Below, in pieces: positions 25,913 through 34,318 of a stretch of 64,000 nt of DNA; the stretch's first letter is position 1, and every line of letters starts with the position of its first letter. This DNA comes from DATBGO01 sp036558005 (GTDB taxonomy: Bacteria; Actinomycetota; Actinomycetes; Streptosporangiales; Streptosporangiaceae). The notes below the pieces were generated by a model. That model searched no databases and was not told the DNA's origin. It worked only from the letters and a program-made list of their open reading frames with translations. Location of the stretch: the NCBI GenBank assembly GCA_036558005.1, contig DATBGO010000138.1:1-64000 (forward strand), given 5' to 3'. Position numbers and translations under genes: made by a program.

Positions 25913-28900
25913 GCGAGTCCAGCCAGGGCCAGATCATTACCTTCTACTCCTACAAGGGCGGCACCGGCCGCACGATGGCGCTGGCCAATGTCGCCTGGAT
26001 ACTGGCCAGCAACGGCAAGCGCGTCCTGATTGTCGACTGGGACCTGGAATCGCCGGGATTACACAAGTTCTTTCACCCGTTCCTGGACCAGTCAACGGTC
26101 AGTGCGACGCCCGGCGTGATCGAGATAATCAATGATTATGCCTCGGCCGCGCTGGATCCCGAGCCGCGCGACAATGACTGGCACCTGCAGTACGCCCACG
26201 TCGAGCGGCACGCGGTATCGCTCGACTGGGTCTTCCCTGATAATGGCAAGCTCGATTTTCTGTCCGCCGGGCGGCAGAACCGCGATTATTCCGCCGCGGT
26301 CTGCTCACTTGACTGGGATAACTTCTACGACCGGCTCGGCGGCGGGCGGTTTTTCCGGGCGATGCGCGAGGACATGCGGCAGAAGTATGACTACGTGCTG
26401 ATCGACAGCCGGACCGGGCTCAGCGACGTGGCCGACATCTGCACGATCGAGCTGCCCGACGTGCTGACCATCTGCTTCACCCTCAGCGACCAGAGCATCG
26501 AGGGCGCCGCCAACGTGGCCCGCCAGATCAGCGGGCGCTACCGGGACCGCAACATCCGGGTGCTGCCGGTGCCGATGCGGATCGAGGACGGCGAGAAGGA
26601 GAAGCTCGACATCGGCCGGTCGCTGGCCCGGATGAGATTCGAGGGCTTCCCGGCCGGGATGTCCCCGGAGAGCTCGGCCATGTACTGGGCGTCGGTGGAG
26701 GTCCCGTACAAGCCGTTCTACGCGTTCGAGGAGACGCTCGCGACCTTCGGCGACGACCCGGGCTCCCCGGCCTCGCTGCTGTCCTCGTTCGAGCGGATCA
26801 CCGACGCGCTCACCGAGGGCCGGGTCACCACGATGCGGCCGATACCGGAGAACCTGCGGCTGCAGTACAAGGAGGCCTACGCCCGCCGCCAGCCCGCGTC
26901 GTCCACCCAGGTCTACCTCAGCTACGTGCCGGAGGACCGGATGTGGGCGGACTGGATCGAGGCGGTGCTGACCCGCGCGGGCTTCCGGGTGCTGCCGCGC
27001 AGCACGGTGACGACCGCGGCGTTCAGCGGCGATGCCCGGGGCAACATCCAGGCCGAACGCGAGCTCGCGGCGGCTCCCCAGGCGATCGCGATTCTCTCCC
27101 TCGCCTACCTGAACTCGCCCGCGGCCCGGTCGATCTGGAAGACGCTGTCGGCGGCCGACGCGGCGGGCACCCACCGGCAGCTGGTCCCGGTCCGGGTCAG
27201 CGACGTCCGGATCAGCGAGCCGTTCACCGACCACCCCATGGCCGACCTGGCCAGGCTGGACGCCGCCCAGGCCACGGCGAAGCTGCTGTGGGCGCTGGGC
27301 CGGGCCCCGCAGTCAGCGGGCGGGGCCGGCGGCGCGGCGACCGAACCCCGGTTCCCCGGCACCATCCCGCCGATCTGGAACGTCCCGGCCAGGAACGCCG
27401 ACTTCACCGGGCGCGGCGCGATGCTGGAACTGCTGCGCGACAAGCTGGCCGGGACGGGCATGGCGGTGGTGGTCCCGCAGGCGCTTTACGGGCTGGGCGG
27501 GGTCGGCAAGACTCAGCTCGCGCTGGAGTACGCGCACCGGTTCATGGCCGACTACGACCTGGTCTGGTGGGTGCCATCGGAGCGGGCCGAGGAGACCATC
27601 GGCGCGCTCGCCGAGCTGGCCCGCAAGATGGGCCTGAAGGTCGGCGACAACGTGTCGGAGGCCGCCGAGGCGGCGCTGGAGGAACTGCGCCGCGACACCA
27701 GCCCGCACTGGCTGCTGATCTTCGACAACGCCGACGACCCCAAGCAGCTGGAGCCCTACCTGCCGGCCGGCGCTGGCCACGTCCTCATCACCTCCAGGAA
27801 CCAGGCCTGGTCGCACTCGGCCGAGCCGCTGGAGGTGGACGTCTTCACCAGGGACGAGAGCGTGGCGCACCTGCTGCGGCACGTGCCCGAGCTGGACATG
27901 GCGGACGCGAAGCGGGTCGCGGACGCGCTCGGCCACCTGCCGCTGGCGGTCGAGCAGGCCAGCGCGTGGCTGGAGCAGACCGGCATGCCCGCGCGCGCCT
28001 ACGTCGAGCAGCTCGCGACCCAGTCCACCAAGATCCTCGCGCTGAACCAGCCGCCTGACTACCCGATGCCGGTGGTCGCGACCTGGAACCTGTCGTTCGA
28101 GCGGCTCAAGGAGCGCTCGCCGGCCGCGGTGCGGCTGCTGCAGCTGTGCGCGTTCTTCTCGCCCGGCCCGATCTCGATGGACCTGCTCTACAGCGATGAG
28201 ATGAACGAGTCGCTGCTGCCGTTCGACGAGACGCTGAGCGAGAAGCTGATGCTCGGCCGGGTGATCCGGGACATCAGCCGGTTCGCGCTGGTCAAGGTCG
28301 ACCAGGGCAGCAACTCGCTGCAGATCCACCGGCTGGTGCAGGCGGTGATCAGGTCTCAGATGAGCGAGCAGGAGCAGGAGGGGGCCCGGCACGAGGTACA
28401 CAAGATCCTGGCCGGCGCCCGGCCCCGGCAGGGCGAGACCGATGACCCGGCGAACTGGTCCACTTACGACATCATCTGGCCGCACCTGGGCCCGTCCAGG
28501 GCCGAGGACTGCGACGACCCGCGGACCCGCCAGCTGCTCATCGACTGGGTGCGGTACCAGTGGAAGCACGGTGAGTTCGAGTCCGGCCTGAGCCTGGCCA
28601 GGCGGCTGGAGACGGTGTGGACCCACCAGCTCGGCCCCGACCATCAGCAGACCCTGCACCTGCAGTTCCAGATCGCGAACATCCTGCGGTCGCTGGGCCG
28701 CTTCGGTGACGCGCGCGACCTGGACACCTATGTCCTGGACCGGCAGCGCGCGGTGCTGGGGACCGACCACCCGCACGCGCTGATGACCGCGAACGGGCTC
28801 GGCGCGGACCTGCGCGCGCTCGGTGACTTCTCTGAGGCGCTCGGCATCGACCGGCAGACCTACGAGAGCTTCAAGGACCAGTTCGGCGACGACTATCCGC

Positions 28901-29844
28901 GGACCCTGGCGGCGGCGCACAACCTGGCCTGCTCGCTGCGGCTGATGGGCGACTGCTTCGCCGCGCGCAGGCTGGATGAGGAGACGCTCGACCGCCAGCT
29001 CGCCGTGCTCGGCCGCGACCACCCCAACACCCTGCTGTCGGCCGCCAGCCTGGCCCACGACATGCGGGCGGCGGGCGCGTTCCGCGAGTCAGTGAACCTG
29101 CTGCGCGACACCTGGGACAAGTACCGCGAGGTGATCGGCGACGACATGACCGACACCCTGCGCACCGCGACCAGCCTGGCGCTGTCGCTGCGCAAGGCGG
29201 GCGAGCAGGCCGAGGCGATGAACCTGGCCCAGGACATCTACGACCGGTACAAGCGCCGCTACGGCAGCGACGCGCCCGACGCCCAGTCCTGCGCGCTGAA
29301 CCTGGCCTGCGACTACGCGGCGGTCGACGACATTCCCCAGGCGCTGGAACTGATCACAGGGGTGAAGACGGTGCTCCAGGTGAGCCTGGGCGACGACCAC
29401 CCGAACACCCTGGTCGCCACCAACAACCTGGCCTGCTACCTGCGCGTCACCGGCGAGCTCGGCGAGGCGCTCGCGCTGACCGACGACACGCTGCGGCGGC
29501 TGCGCCGCAAGCTCGGCTCCAGCCACCCGCTCACCCTGTCCTGCGCGGTCAACCTGGCCAACTGCCGCGGTGATTCAGCCGACCTGGCGGCGTCTGAGGA
29601 GCTGCAGCGGGAGACGATCGTGCTGCTTACCCAGACCCTTGGCGCCGGCCATCCGGACACCCTGGTCTGCGAGGCGAACCTCGCCGTCACGCTGCGCCAG
29701 TCCGGCCGCGAGCAAGACGCCGACGAGCTGCGGACCCGGGTCATCACCGATTTCGCCCGGGTCCTGGGCGCGGCCCACCCAGACGTGGTCCAGCTGCAGA
29801 AATGGCAGCGGATCAACCGTGATCTGGAGCCGCAGCAGATCTAG
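25909..29844 (+). CDS. fxsT: FxsT: ParA-like / TIR-like / NB-ARC / TPR protein of the FxS system
   Basis: A 1311-residue multidomain protein. Residues ~8-320 are ParA/MinD-like with the deviant P-loop YKGGTGRT at 15-22 (Arg where most have Lys, as is usual in this subgroup) and an IDSRTG switch-like motif. Residues ~330-440 are a TIR-like domain (VYLSYVPEDRMWADWIEAVL) that lacks the catalytic glutamate. An NB-ARC/STAND NTPase follows: P-loop GLGGVGKT near 527, LLIFDNADD Walker B and HVLITSRN. From ~865 to the end are tandem TPRs of the kinesin-light-chain type (LGxDHPxTL repeats). Such a layout resembles innate-immune STAND sensors. Coupled to fxsC by overlap; the 3' end overlaps the opposite-strand hydrolase by 32 bp. 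Confidence 0.93.
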   Translation: MSESSQGQIITFYSYKGGTGRTMALANVAWILASNGKRVLIVDWDLESPGLHKFFHPFLDQSTVSATPGVIEIINDYASAALDPEPRDNDWHLQYAHVERHAVSLDWVFPDNGKLDFLSAGRQNRDYSAAVCSLDWDNFYDRLGGGRFFRAMREDMRQKYDYVLIDSRTGLSDVADICTIELPDVLTICFTLSDQSIEGAANVARQISGRYRDRNIRVLPVPMRIEDGEKEKLDIGRSLARMRFEGFPAGMSPESSAMYWASVEVPYKPFYAFEETLATFGDDPGSPASLLSSFERITDALTEGRVTTMRPIPENLRLQYKEAYARRQPASSTQVYLSYVPEDRMWADWIEAVLTRAGFRVLPRSTVTTAAFSGDARGNIQAERELAAAPQAIAILSLAYLNSPAARSIWKTLSAADAAGTHRQLVPVRVSDVRISEPFTDHPMADLARLDAAQATAKLLWALGRAPQSAGGAGGAATEPRFPGTIPPIWNVPARNADFTGRGAMLELLRDKLAGTGMAVVVPQALYGLGGVGKTQLALEYAHRFMADYDLVWWVPSERAEETIGALAELARKMGLKVGDNVSEAAEAALEELRRDTSPHWLLIFDNADDPKQLEPYLPAGAGHVLITSRNQAWSHSAEPLEVDVFTRDESVAHLLRHVPELDMADAKRVADALGHLPLAVEQASAWLEQTGMPARAYVEQLATQSTKILALNQPPDYPMPVVATWNLSFERLKERSPAAVRLLQLCAFFSPGPISMDLLYSDEMNESLLPFDETLSEKLMLGRVIRDISRFALVKVDQGSNSLQIHRLVQAVIRSQMSEQEQEGARHEVHKILAGARPRQGETDDPANWSTYDIIWPHLGPSRAEDCDDPRTRQLLIDWVRYQWKHGEFESGLSLARRLETVWTHQLGPDHQQTLHLQFQIANILRSLGRFGDARDLDTYVLDRQRAVLGTDHPHALMTANGLGADLRALGDFSEALGIDRQTYESFKDQFGDDYPRTLAAAHNLACSLRLMGDCFAARRLDEETLDRQLAVLGRDHPNTLLSAASLAHDMRAAGAFRESVNLLRDTWDKYREVIGDDMTDTLRTATSLALSLRKAGEQAEAMNLAQDIYDRYKRRYGSDAPDAQSCALNLACDYAAVDDIPQALELITGVKTVLQVSLGDDHPNTLVATNNLACYLRVTGELGEALALTDDTLRRLRRKLGSSHPLTLSCAVNLANCRGDSADLAASEELQRETIVLLTQTLGAGHPDTLVCEANLAVTLRQSGREQDADELRTRVITDFARVLGAAHPDVVQLQKWQRINRDLEPQQI

Positions 29845-30751
29845 TCCCTGGCCGCGGGTGCCGGCCGGAGGCGTGCCCGGCCGGCCGCTCGGAGGACAGC
29901 CAGCGCAGGATGTCGGGCAGCACGTCCAGCGCGCCGAAGTGGGCCGCGCCCGCCTGCACCACGACGGCCGCGTTCGGGATCCGGTCGGCCAGCCAGCGGG
30001 CGTGGCTGGCCGGTGAGAACACGTCACCCGCGCCGTGCCAGAGCAGCACCGGCGCGGTGACCGCCGCCGGGTCGAACCCCCACGGCGAGCAGAACGCCAG
30101 CGCGTCGTCGATCCAGCCGTAGTCGGAGGTGCGCAGCGCCTCGGCGTAGGTCTCGATCAGCATCGACCGGATGCCCCGGTCGGCTACCACCCGGCGGTCC
30201 GGGTCGGGCAGCTCGGCCTGCAGCCGGGAGATCAGGCTGGCCGGGTTGGCCCGGACCGCGCTGGCGACCACCTTGGTGTGCGCGACGATGTCCTCGTAGC
30301 CGTTCGCCGCCGCGGTGAACTCGATGACGTTCGAGTGCGCCATCCCGTCGAACCAGTCCAGCCCGTCCGCGCCGTGCGGCGCCAGCCCGACCAGCACCGC
30401 CGCCCTGATGACGTGCTCGGGCAGCAGCGCGGCGCAGGCCAGCGCGTGCGGGCCGCCGCCGGACCGGCCCACCACCGAGAACTGGTCCAGCCCGTAGGCG
30501 GCGGCGATGGCCAGCACGTCCGCGGCCACGTCGGCGACCCGGCGGCCCGCGTGCCGGTCCGAGCCGCCGTAGCCGGGCCGGTCGAAGGAGATCAGCCGGA
30601 CGCCCATCCGGTACAGGATGGCGGTCCGCGGCCGGGGGCCTAACCTGCTGCCAGGCGTTCCGTGCAGCAGGAATACCGGCCGTCCGTCGGGATCCCCGTA
30701 CATCTGGGTGGAAAGTCTCCTGCCATCAGCCGTCCGGACCGCGTGCTTCAA
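29813..30751 (-). CDS. Alpha/beta hydrolase
   Basis: Soluble alpha/beta-hydrolase-fold enzyme of about 312 residues. The oxyanion-hole motif LLHGTPGSR and the nucleophile elbow GRSGGGPHA are clear, and a late His near VQAGAAHFGALD completes a likely triad with an Asp in LLWHGAGDVFSP. The substrate is unknown. I place the start at a TTG (30751) because AAAGGA lies five bases upstream and the protein then begins in the family-like way (KHAVRTADGRRL). A TTG at 30781 would add ten residues. The 3' end overlaps the end of fxsT by 32 bp on the opposite strand. Confidence 0.85.
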   Translation of the reverse strand: MKHAVRTADGRRLSTQMYGDPDGRPVFLLHGTPGSRLGPRPRTAILYRMGVRLISFDRPGYGGSDRHAGRRVADVAADVLAIAAAYGLDQFSVVGRSGGGPHALACAALLPEHVIRAAVLVGLAPHGADGLDWFDGMAHSNVIEFTAAANGYEDIVAHTKVVASAVRANPASLISRLQAELPDPDRRVVADRGIRSMLIETYAEALRTSDYGWIDDALAFCSPWGFDPAAVTAPVLLWHGAGDVFSPASHARWLADRIPNAAVVVQAGAAHFGALDVLPDILRWLSSERPAGHASGRHPRPGTRSAAAPDHG

Positions 30752-30863
30752 GATCGTCCTTTGCCGCTTTTCATGCCGCAAGCCCCCGTTTGGGTGGCGG
30801 CGTACCTTTCCAGCATGCCGTCACCGCCCCGGCAACGGAAGGGCCCGCCCCGCGGCGCGCGAC

Positions 30864-30911
30864 GCGGTCAGGCAGTGCCGCGGTCAGGCAGTGCCGCGGT
30901 CAGGCTGTGTC
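30864..30911. repeat. 16-bp tandem repeat, three copies
   Basis: Two identical copies of gcggtcaggcagtgcc (30864-30879 and 30880-30895) and a third with two mismatches (30896-30911) fill the space between the hydrolase and the nicotinamidase stop codon, and just enter the end of the latter. Confidence 0.85.
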
Positions 30912-31497
30912 AGTCAGACCCGGGCCGCAGCGGGGTGCCCGATAGCTGCGCGCCGGCCTCGCGCAGCGCGGTGAGCGCCTCGGCTGTGGTGAGCGGGTCC
31001 ACTCCCGCGGTGAGCGAGAGCAGCACCCGGGTGGCGAACCCGGCCCGCGCCGCGTCGACCCCGGTCGCCCGGACGCAGTAGTCGGTGGCGATCCCGGCGA
31101 CGTCGACCTCGGTGACACCGCGCTCGCGCAGCCAGGCGGCCAGCGGCTGGCCGTCGTCCGAACTGCCCTCGAAGCCGCTGTAGGCGGCCGCGTACGCGCC
31201 CTTGCTGAACACCGCCTGCAGGTGGCTGACCGTGAGGTCAGGGTGGAACCGCGCGCCTGGCGTCCCGGCCACGCAGTGCCGCGGCCAGGTGCCGGCGAAG
31301 TCGGGCTCAGCGGAGAAGTGCGCGCCGGGGTCGATGTGGTAGTCCCTGGTGGCCACCACGTACTTCCAGTCATCGCCGCCATCGGCCAGGGCGGCGCTGA
31401 TGTTCCTGGCCACCGCCCCGCCGCCGGCCACCGCCAGCGACCCGCCCTCGCAGAAGTCGTTCTGCACATCCACGATCACCAGCGCGCGCGTCACCAT
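30910..31497 (-). CDS. pncA: Nicotinamidase (isochorismatase family)
   Basis: Hydrolyses nicotinamide to nicotinate and ammonia in NAD salvage, in the cytoplasm. All PncA residues are visible in its 195 residues: catalytic triad D10 (VIVDVQNDF), K99 (FSKGAY) and C141 (GIATDYCVRAT), and metal ligands D52, H54 and H60 in RDYHIDPGAHF. It is a full-length enzyme. A perfect 7-bp palindrome lies 16-35 bp before the ATG, and a related site precedes the NrtR-like gene at 56.2 kb, so control by NAD status is plausible. It is divergent from the lipoprotein hydrolase gene. Confidence 0.93.
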   Translation of the reverse strand: MVTRALVIVDVQNDFCEGGSLAVAGGGAVARNISAALADGGDDWKYVVATRDYHIDPGAHFSAEPDFAGTWPRHCVAGTPGARFHPDLTVSHLQAVFSKGAYAAAYSGFEGSSDDGQPLAAWLRERGVTEVDVAGIATDYCVRATGVDAARAGFATRVLLSLTAGVDPLTTAEALTALREAGAQLSGTPLRPGSD

Positions 31498-31512
31498 GAG
31501 GCTATTCTCGCA

Positions 31513-31532
31513 CTATGTCAAAATAGACATAG
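31513..31532. promoter_or_regulatory. Perfect palindrome CTATGTC-N6-GACATAG before pncA
   Basis: CTATGTC (31513-31519) and GACATAG (31526-31532) are exact inverted repeats around AAAATA, in the only AT-rich part of the pncA/lipoprotein intergenic region. It is 16 bp from the pncA start and ~60 bp from the lipoprotein gene, as expected for an operator over a promoter. The half-site TGTC/GACA is shared with the two sites before the NUDIX regulator at 56136-56182. Confidence 0.65.
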
Positions 31533-31591
31533 CCATATGGCACAGCCCTCACCGGCGGCACCCATTACCGGCGAAGCGGGGATAGCCGAGC

Positions 31592-32461
31592 ATGCGAACG
31601 CGATCCGCTGCCGTGACCGCGATCATCACCGCGGCCGCCGTCGTGGTGGCCGGCTGTGCGGGCCCGGGGCCACCCCCCTCCCGGCCCCGGGCCCGCCCGC
31701 CGTCGCCGCCGGCAACCGCGAGCCCGGGCGGGCCGGCCAGCCCCGGGCCGGCCGCCGCCCCGGTCGCCGGGGTATGCGGCCCGCCGCTGGCCGCGGGGCG
31801 CCTGGTCACGGTGCACGCGCCGGGCCGGGTCCGGCTGGCGGCGCTGACCGCGGGCAGCGGCCCGCGCGGCGTGCTGCTGATTCCCGAGCTTGGCCGGTCC
31901 GGCAAGTGCGGCTGGTGGGACTTCGCCGCCTACCTGGCCGCGAACGGGTACCGGGTGCTCGCGTTCGACCACCGCTGCACCGGGGAGAGCTCCTGCCCGT
32001 CCGGCCCGGCGGCGGGCAGCCTGATGCCCGACATCCGTGCCGCGGCCAGCTGGCTGCGCCGGGCCGGCGCCGCCAGGGTGGTGCTGACGGGCGCGTCCCA
32101 GGGCGCTTCCGAGGCCCTGATCGCCGCCACCAGGCCGCCGCCCGGCGTGACCGCGGTGGTTTCGCTGTCCGCGGACGAGCTCACCACGGCGCTGGCCGCC
32201 CGTCCTTACCCGGTCACCGCGACGGCCGCCGCGCCCCGGCTGGCGCGGCCGGCCCTGTTCGCCGTCGCCGCGGCCGACCCGTATGTGGGCGTGCCCGCGA
32301 CCCGGCGGCTGTTCGCCGCGGCCAGGTCCGGCCGCAGCCGCCTGGTCGTGCTCGGGCCCGGCGCCGGGCATGGCTGGGACCTGGTCAGGCCGGACCAGCC
32401 CGGCGCCGCCAGGCCGCCGCTGGCCGCGACGATCCTGGCCTTCCTGCGCGCGATGACCTGA
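31592..32461 (+). CDS. Secreted lipoprotein alpha/beta hydrolase
   Basis: A 289-residue exported enzyme. Residues 1-22 form a lipoprotein signal ending in the lipobox VVAGC, followed by a Pro/Ala/Ser-rich linker to ~60. The hydrolase domain has an FDHRCTGES segment, the nucleophile elbow GASQGAS and a late GAGHGWD containing the probable catalytic His, with Asp in AAADPYVGV. It should sit on the outer face of the membrane. The substrate is unknown. It is divergent from pncA and shares a palindrome-containing promoter region; its 3' end meets the acyl-CoA dehydrogenase gene after 12 bp. Confidence 0.8.
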   Translation: MRTRSAAVTAIITAAAVVVAGCAGPGPPPSRPRARPPSPPATASPGGPASPGPAAAPVAGVCGPPLAAGRLVTVHAPGRVRLAALTAGSGPRGVLLIPELGRSGKCGWWDFAAYLAANGYRVLAFDHRCTGESSCPSGPAAGSLMPDIRAAASWLRRAGAARVVLTGASQGASEALIAATRPPPGVTAVVSLSADELTTALAARPYPVTATAAAPRLARPALFAVAAADPYVGVPATRRLFAAARSGRSRLVVLGPGAGHGWDLVRPDQPGAARPPLAATILAFLRAMT

Positions 32462-32473
32462 GCGCCGCGGCCG

Positions 32474-33799
32474 TCAGACGCCGGCCGGCGTCGGCAGCGT
32501 GTCGATCGTCTCCATCGCCTTGGTGAACTCGATCGCGGTGTCGTCCATCAGCGCCCGCGGGTCGAAGTCAGGACTGGCCAGCACCCCGTGCACGCGCCGG
32601 CGCTGCATCCCGAAGTTGCCCGCGTCGTAGATCGGGAAGATCGCCGCCTCACGCAGGTACTTCTCGAACATGTGCAGCTTGTCCGCGCTGTTCACGCCGA
32701 CGACCTGCATGCACTTGTAGACCGCGTCGAACATCAGCTCGGTGCACTGGATCTTGCACATGGCGCCGATCAGCTCGCCGTGGTACTCGTGCTTGTCCAT
32801 GTAGTGCGCGGTCTTCCAGCAGAAGTACCGGCACATCTCGATCCGGGCCGCCACGTCGCCGAGCACGTAGCCGGCGTTCTGGTAGCCGATGATCGGCGTC
32901 GGGCCGCCCGCCGTGTTGGTCTTGGCCCACTCCAGCGCGGCCTCGTAGGCCGACCGGGCGACGCCCACCGCGGCGATCCCCGCGACCGGCCCGGACCAGG
33001 CGAAGTTGCGGTTGATCAGCAGGTCCCCGTTGCCCCTGGTGCCCTCGACCAGGTTGGCGGCCGGCACCCTGGCGTTGTCGAAGACGATCTCCGCGTTCGG
33101 GGTGAGCCGGTGCCCGAGCGTGCTGATCAGCTTGTAGGACACCCCCGGGGTGCCCCGCTCGACCATGATCGCCGACAGGCCCTCGGTGCCGCCCCTGGCC
33201 GGGTCAGTCCGGACCACCACGATGTTCACGTTCGCGCCCTGGCCGTCCCAGCCGGCCACGTTGCACGGCCAGTACTTGCGGCCGTTGAGCACGTACTGGT
33301 CGCCGTCGAGGCGGGCGGTCACCCCGATCCCCACCGGGTGCGGCAGCGGCGCGTCGAAGTTCGCGGTGCCGCCCGGCGACCCGGCCGGCTCGCTGACCGC
33401 GTAGCCCACGATGTACTCACCGCTCGGGTCGGACGTCGCCGCCCGCAGGAACCGGTCCTTCTGCTCGTCGGTCCCCCAGTACCAGACCGGCATCAGCCCG
33501 AGCCCGTTGACCAGGATCGTGCACGCGAAGCCGGGGTCGACCGCGCAGATTTCCTCCGCCGCGAGGATCACGTCGACATTGGACAGCCCGCCCCCGCCGT
33601 ACTCAGCGGGCAGCATGCAGAACGCTATTCCCTGCTTATACGCCTCGACATAGGCGGGCTTGGTGAGCTGGAACCCGCGCAGCGGGTCGGGCTCGGCATC
33701 GGCCTCCCGCACCACCGGCGCGAGAACCCGCTGCGCGAACGCCCGCGCGTTCAGCTGCAGTTCCCGCTGCTGCTCGCTCAGCGTGAAATCGATAGCCAT
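32474..33799 (-). CDS. Acyl-CoA dehydrogenase family protein
   Basis: FAD enzyme that desaturates an acyl-CoA or related thioester. The 441 residues cover the N-terminal helical (SEQQRELQLNARAFAQRV), central beta (YAVSEPAGS, TARLDGDQYVLNGRKYW) and C-terminal helical domains (YEAALEWAKT, IGYQNAGYVLGDVAARIEM). The substrate is unknown, and the sequence around MHWATD-like catalytic positions cannot be judged by eye. The ATG follows AGGGGGA. It is the third gene of an operon with a zinc dehydrogenase and a GlcG-like protein, which suggests breakdown of an alcohol or aldehyde followed by acyl-CoA oxidation. Confidence 0.9.
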   Translation of the reverse strand: MAIDFTLSEQQRELQLNARAFAQRVLAPVVREADAEPDPLRGFQLTKPAYVEAYKQGIAFCMLPAEYGGGGLSNVDVILAAEEICAVDPGFACTILVNGLGLMPVWYWGTDEQKDRFLRAATSDPSGEYIVGYAVSEPAGSPGGTANFDAPLPHPVGIGVTARLDGDQYVLNGRKYWPCNVAGWDGQGANVNIVVVRTDPARGGTEGLSAIMVERGTPGVSYKLISTLGHRLTPNAEIVFDNARVPAANLVEGTRGNGDLLINRNFAWSGPVAGIAAVGVARSAYEAALEWAKTNTAGGPTPIIGYQNAGYVLGDVAARIEMCRYFCWKTAHYMDKHEYHGELIGAMCKIQCTELMFDAVYKCMQVVGVNSADKLHMFEKYLREAAIFPIYDAGNFGMQRRRVHGVLASPDFDPRALMDDTAIEFTKAMETIDTLPTPAGV

Positions 33800-33858
33800 C
33801 TGACTTCATCCCCCTGTAAGTGTCTGCTGGCCCGCCGCGGGCCCAGCCGCGCCCGGGC

Positions 33859-34275
33859 TCAGCCGAGCCCGGCCGCGCCCGCCGCGGCTACCTCCTGGTC
33901 CTGGTCTACCGACCCCCCGCTGACCCCGACCGCGCCGACCACCATGCCGTCCTGCGTCAGCGGGATGCCGCCAGGGAAGATCACCAGGTGCCCCTGGTTG
34001 CTCGCCTGGATGCCGAACAGCGGCTGGCCTGGCTGGCACAGCGGGGCCAGGTCCTTGGTGGGCATGTCGAAGGCCCGGGCGGTGTACGCCTTGCCCTGCG
34101 AGATGTCGATGCTGCCCAGCCAGGCGCCCTCCATCCGGGCGAAGGCCATCAGGTTGTTGCCCTCGTCCACCACGGCGATGTTCATCGGCACGCCGATCTG
34201 CTGCGCCTTGTGCCGGGCGGCGTTGACCACGGTCTGCGCGTTCTGCAGGGTTATCGTCGGCTGCTGGGTGACCAT
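33859..34275 (-). CDS. GlcG/HbpS family (DUF336) haem-binding-like protein
   Basis: A 138-residue protein of the GlcG/HbpS family, whose members often lie beside catabolic genes and can bind haem or cobalamin-type ligands. Typical blocks are NIAVVDEGNNLMAFARMEGAW, GKAYTARAFDMPT and the final VGAVGVSGGSVDQDQEVAAAG. The ATG at 34275 is fixed by a strong AAGGGGGG-type site, while the longer open frame back to 34413 lacks family similarity. It lies between the zinc dehydrogenase (43 bp) and the acyl-CoA dehydrogenase (59 bp) in one operon. No signal peptide is present. Confidence 0.87.
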   Translation of the reverse strand: MVTQQPTITLQNAQTVVNAARHKAQQIGVPMNIAVVDEGNNLMAFARMEGAWLGSIDISQGKAYTARAFDMPTKDLAPLCQPGQPLFGIQASNQGHLVIFPGGIPLTQDGMVVGAVGVSGGSVDQDQEVAAAGAAGLG

Positions 34276-34318
34276 GCTGCCCCCCTTCTCGCTGGCCCGC
34301 GCGGGCCAGGGCCGCTGG

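Noticed and set aside
32477..32492. Perfect 16-bp palindrome GACGCCGGCCGGCGTC at the end of the lipoprotein hydrolase gene
   Set aside because: It has no loop, overlaps the end of the acyl-CoA dehydrogenase gene and is likely in such GC-rich sequence by chance; it is not called a terminator.
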